From Homalodisca vitripennis (lineage: Eukaryota; Arthropoda; Insecta; Hemiptera; Cicadellidae), in assembly GCF_021130785.1 (NCBI RefSeq), contig NC_060211.1, forward strand, positions 124,941,001 through 125,005,000: a stretch of DNA of 64,000 bases, given 5' to 3'. Of the stretch, positions 63,531 through 64,000 are shown piece after piece. The notes under the pieces are model-generated. The model was given only the letters and a program-made list of their open reading frames with translations, was not told the origin of the DNA and ran no database searches. The number at the start of each line of letters is the position of its first letter. Positions within the stretch are counted from its first letter, which is position 1. The translations under genes and the position numbers were made by a program.

Positions 63531-63708
63531 TATATACAATACGACTGTTTTCTGCTACTTCTAATCAGTCCGCTCTTCTTATGCTGCATTTGTTCGTCAT
63601 CTAGTAAAGCAATGACGTCATATAGAACAGTGAAGGGGAGGACCTTCCTTCTTCTAACCTGTGGATTCAACCTGCATCTAGTATAATACAGTAGTTTCAG
63701 ATCAGTAT
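63531..63708 (-). other. Candidate exon on the minus strand, unidentified
   Basis: A minus-strand frame of about 59 codons ends with TAA near 63531. It has a clear protein-like run: RCRLNPQVRRRKVLPFTVLY, DVIALLDDEQMQHKKSGLI and RSSRKQSYC. The codons sit in a patch less AT-rich than the surroundings. The sequence attatactag upstream could serve as an acceptor and would make the exon start near 63681. No family was recognised. A CRE-like tgacgtca lies within it at about 63613. Confidence 0.35.
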
Positions 63709-64000
63709 CTTATGATAAGAACTAGTAATTTGTGCAGAAAATAGGATAGAAAAAAATACAAATAGGAATGAATCTAACTTATTACTTAACTTTAAACAAG
63801 GTTTCCAAACCAATAGTTTTGTTTGATACCCCAATGATACTCCGTAACAACAATGTTACACTACGAACACTTTTAGGCCCTTATTTTTCTAAACGCTTTT
63901 CATTGTTTTAAAATTTATACCTTATACATATTGAAACGATGAAGACAAAAAATTTCAATTTTTTATTGAATAATCATTAAATGTATCGAAAAACTAAAAG
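63709..64000. other. AT-rich end of window without recognised features
   Basis: Nothing could be supported. Confidence 0.5.

Overview
This window looks like nuclear DNA of an arthropod, most likely an insect. It is strongly AT-rich and rich in (TA)n, (GT)n and (GA)n microsatellites. It carries split genes with GT-AG introns, Helitrons with TC and CTAG ends, a LINE of the Jockey/CR1 type and an element-derived GIY-YIG domain. A hemipteran is my guess from the style of the mobile elements; nothing here proves it. No prokaryotic gene organisation, rRNA gene or convincing tRNA gene was seen.

Protein-coding content is very low. The best gene is a small split gene on the minus strand at about 58.5-59.7 kb. 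Its two coding exons join in frame to give a 107-residue, single-pass membrane protein with a glycine-rich helix and an acidic tail. A third, apparently non-coding exon lies downstream. Other candidates are isolated exon-like frames: 2.5-2.75 kb (minus), 26.85-27.1 kb (plus), 34.25-34.45 kb (plus), 36.2-36.33 kb (plus), 39.57-39.87 kb (minus), 42.12-42.38 kb (minus), 63.13-63.18 kb (plus) and 63.53-63.71 kb (minus). They are supported only by open frame, composition and splice-like borders.

Most of what can be recognised is mobile or repetitive DNA. (1) 0-1.6 kb: a dispersed repeat copy, a degenerate Helitron-like copy and a 95-bp direct repeat. (2) 4.0-18.5 kb: two full and two half copies of a foldback MITE, three of which carry or abut (TA)n tracts, plus a GIY-YIG nuclease relic at 12.7-12.9 kb. 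(3) 25.3-26.5 kb and 49.2-50.0 kb: minus-oriented Helitrons with recognisable ends. (4) 44.67-48.29 kb: a satellite array of about twenty 176-bp units with traces of two-unit and seven-unit higher-order structure. (5) 52.2-57.0 kb: a transposon cluster. It contains a 1.27-kb terminal-inverted-repeat element with nested inverted repeats and a broken gene, a Helitron helicase relic, another decayed frame and a LINE reverse-transcriptase 3' end. (6) 62.2-62.8 kb: a long (TA)n tract beside a 66-bp, frame-preserving minisatellite.

The long stretches between these are AT-rich DNA in which I see no supported gene; they may be introns or intergenic DNA. Family names come from protein motifs and element ends read by eye, without any database search.
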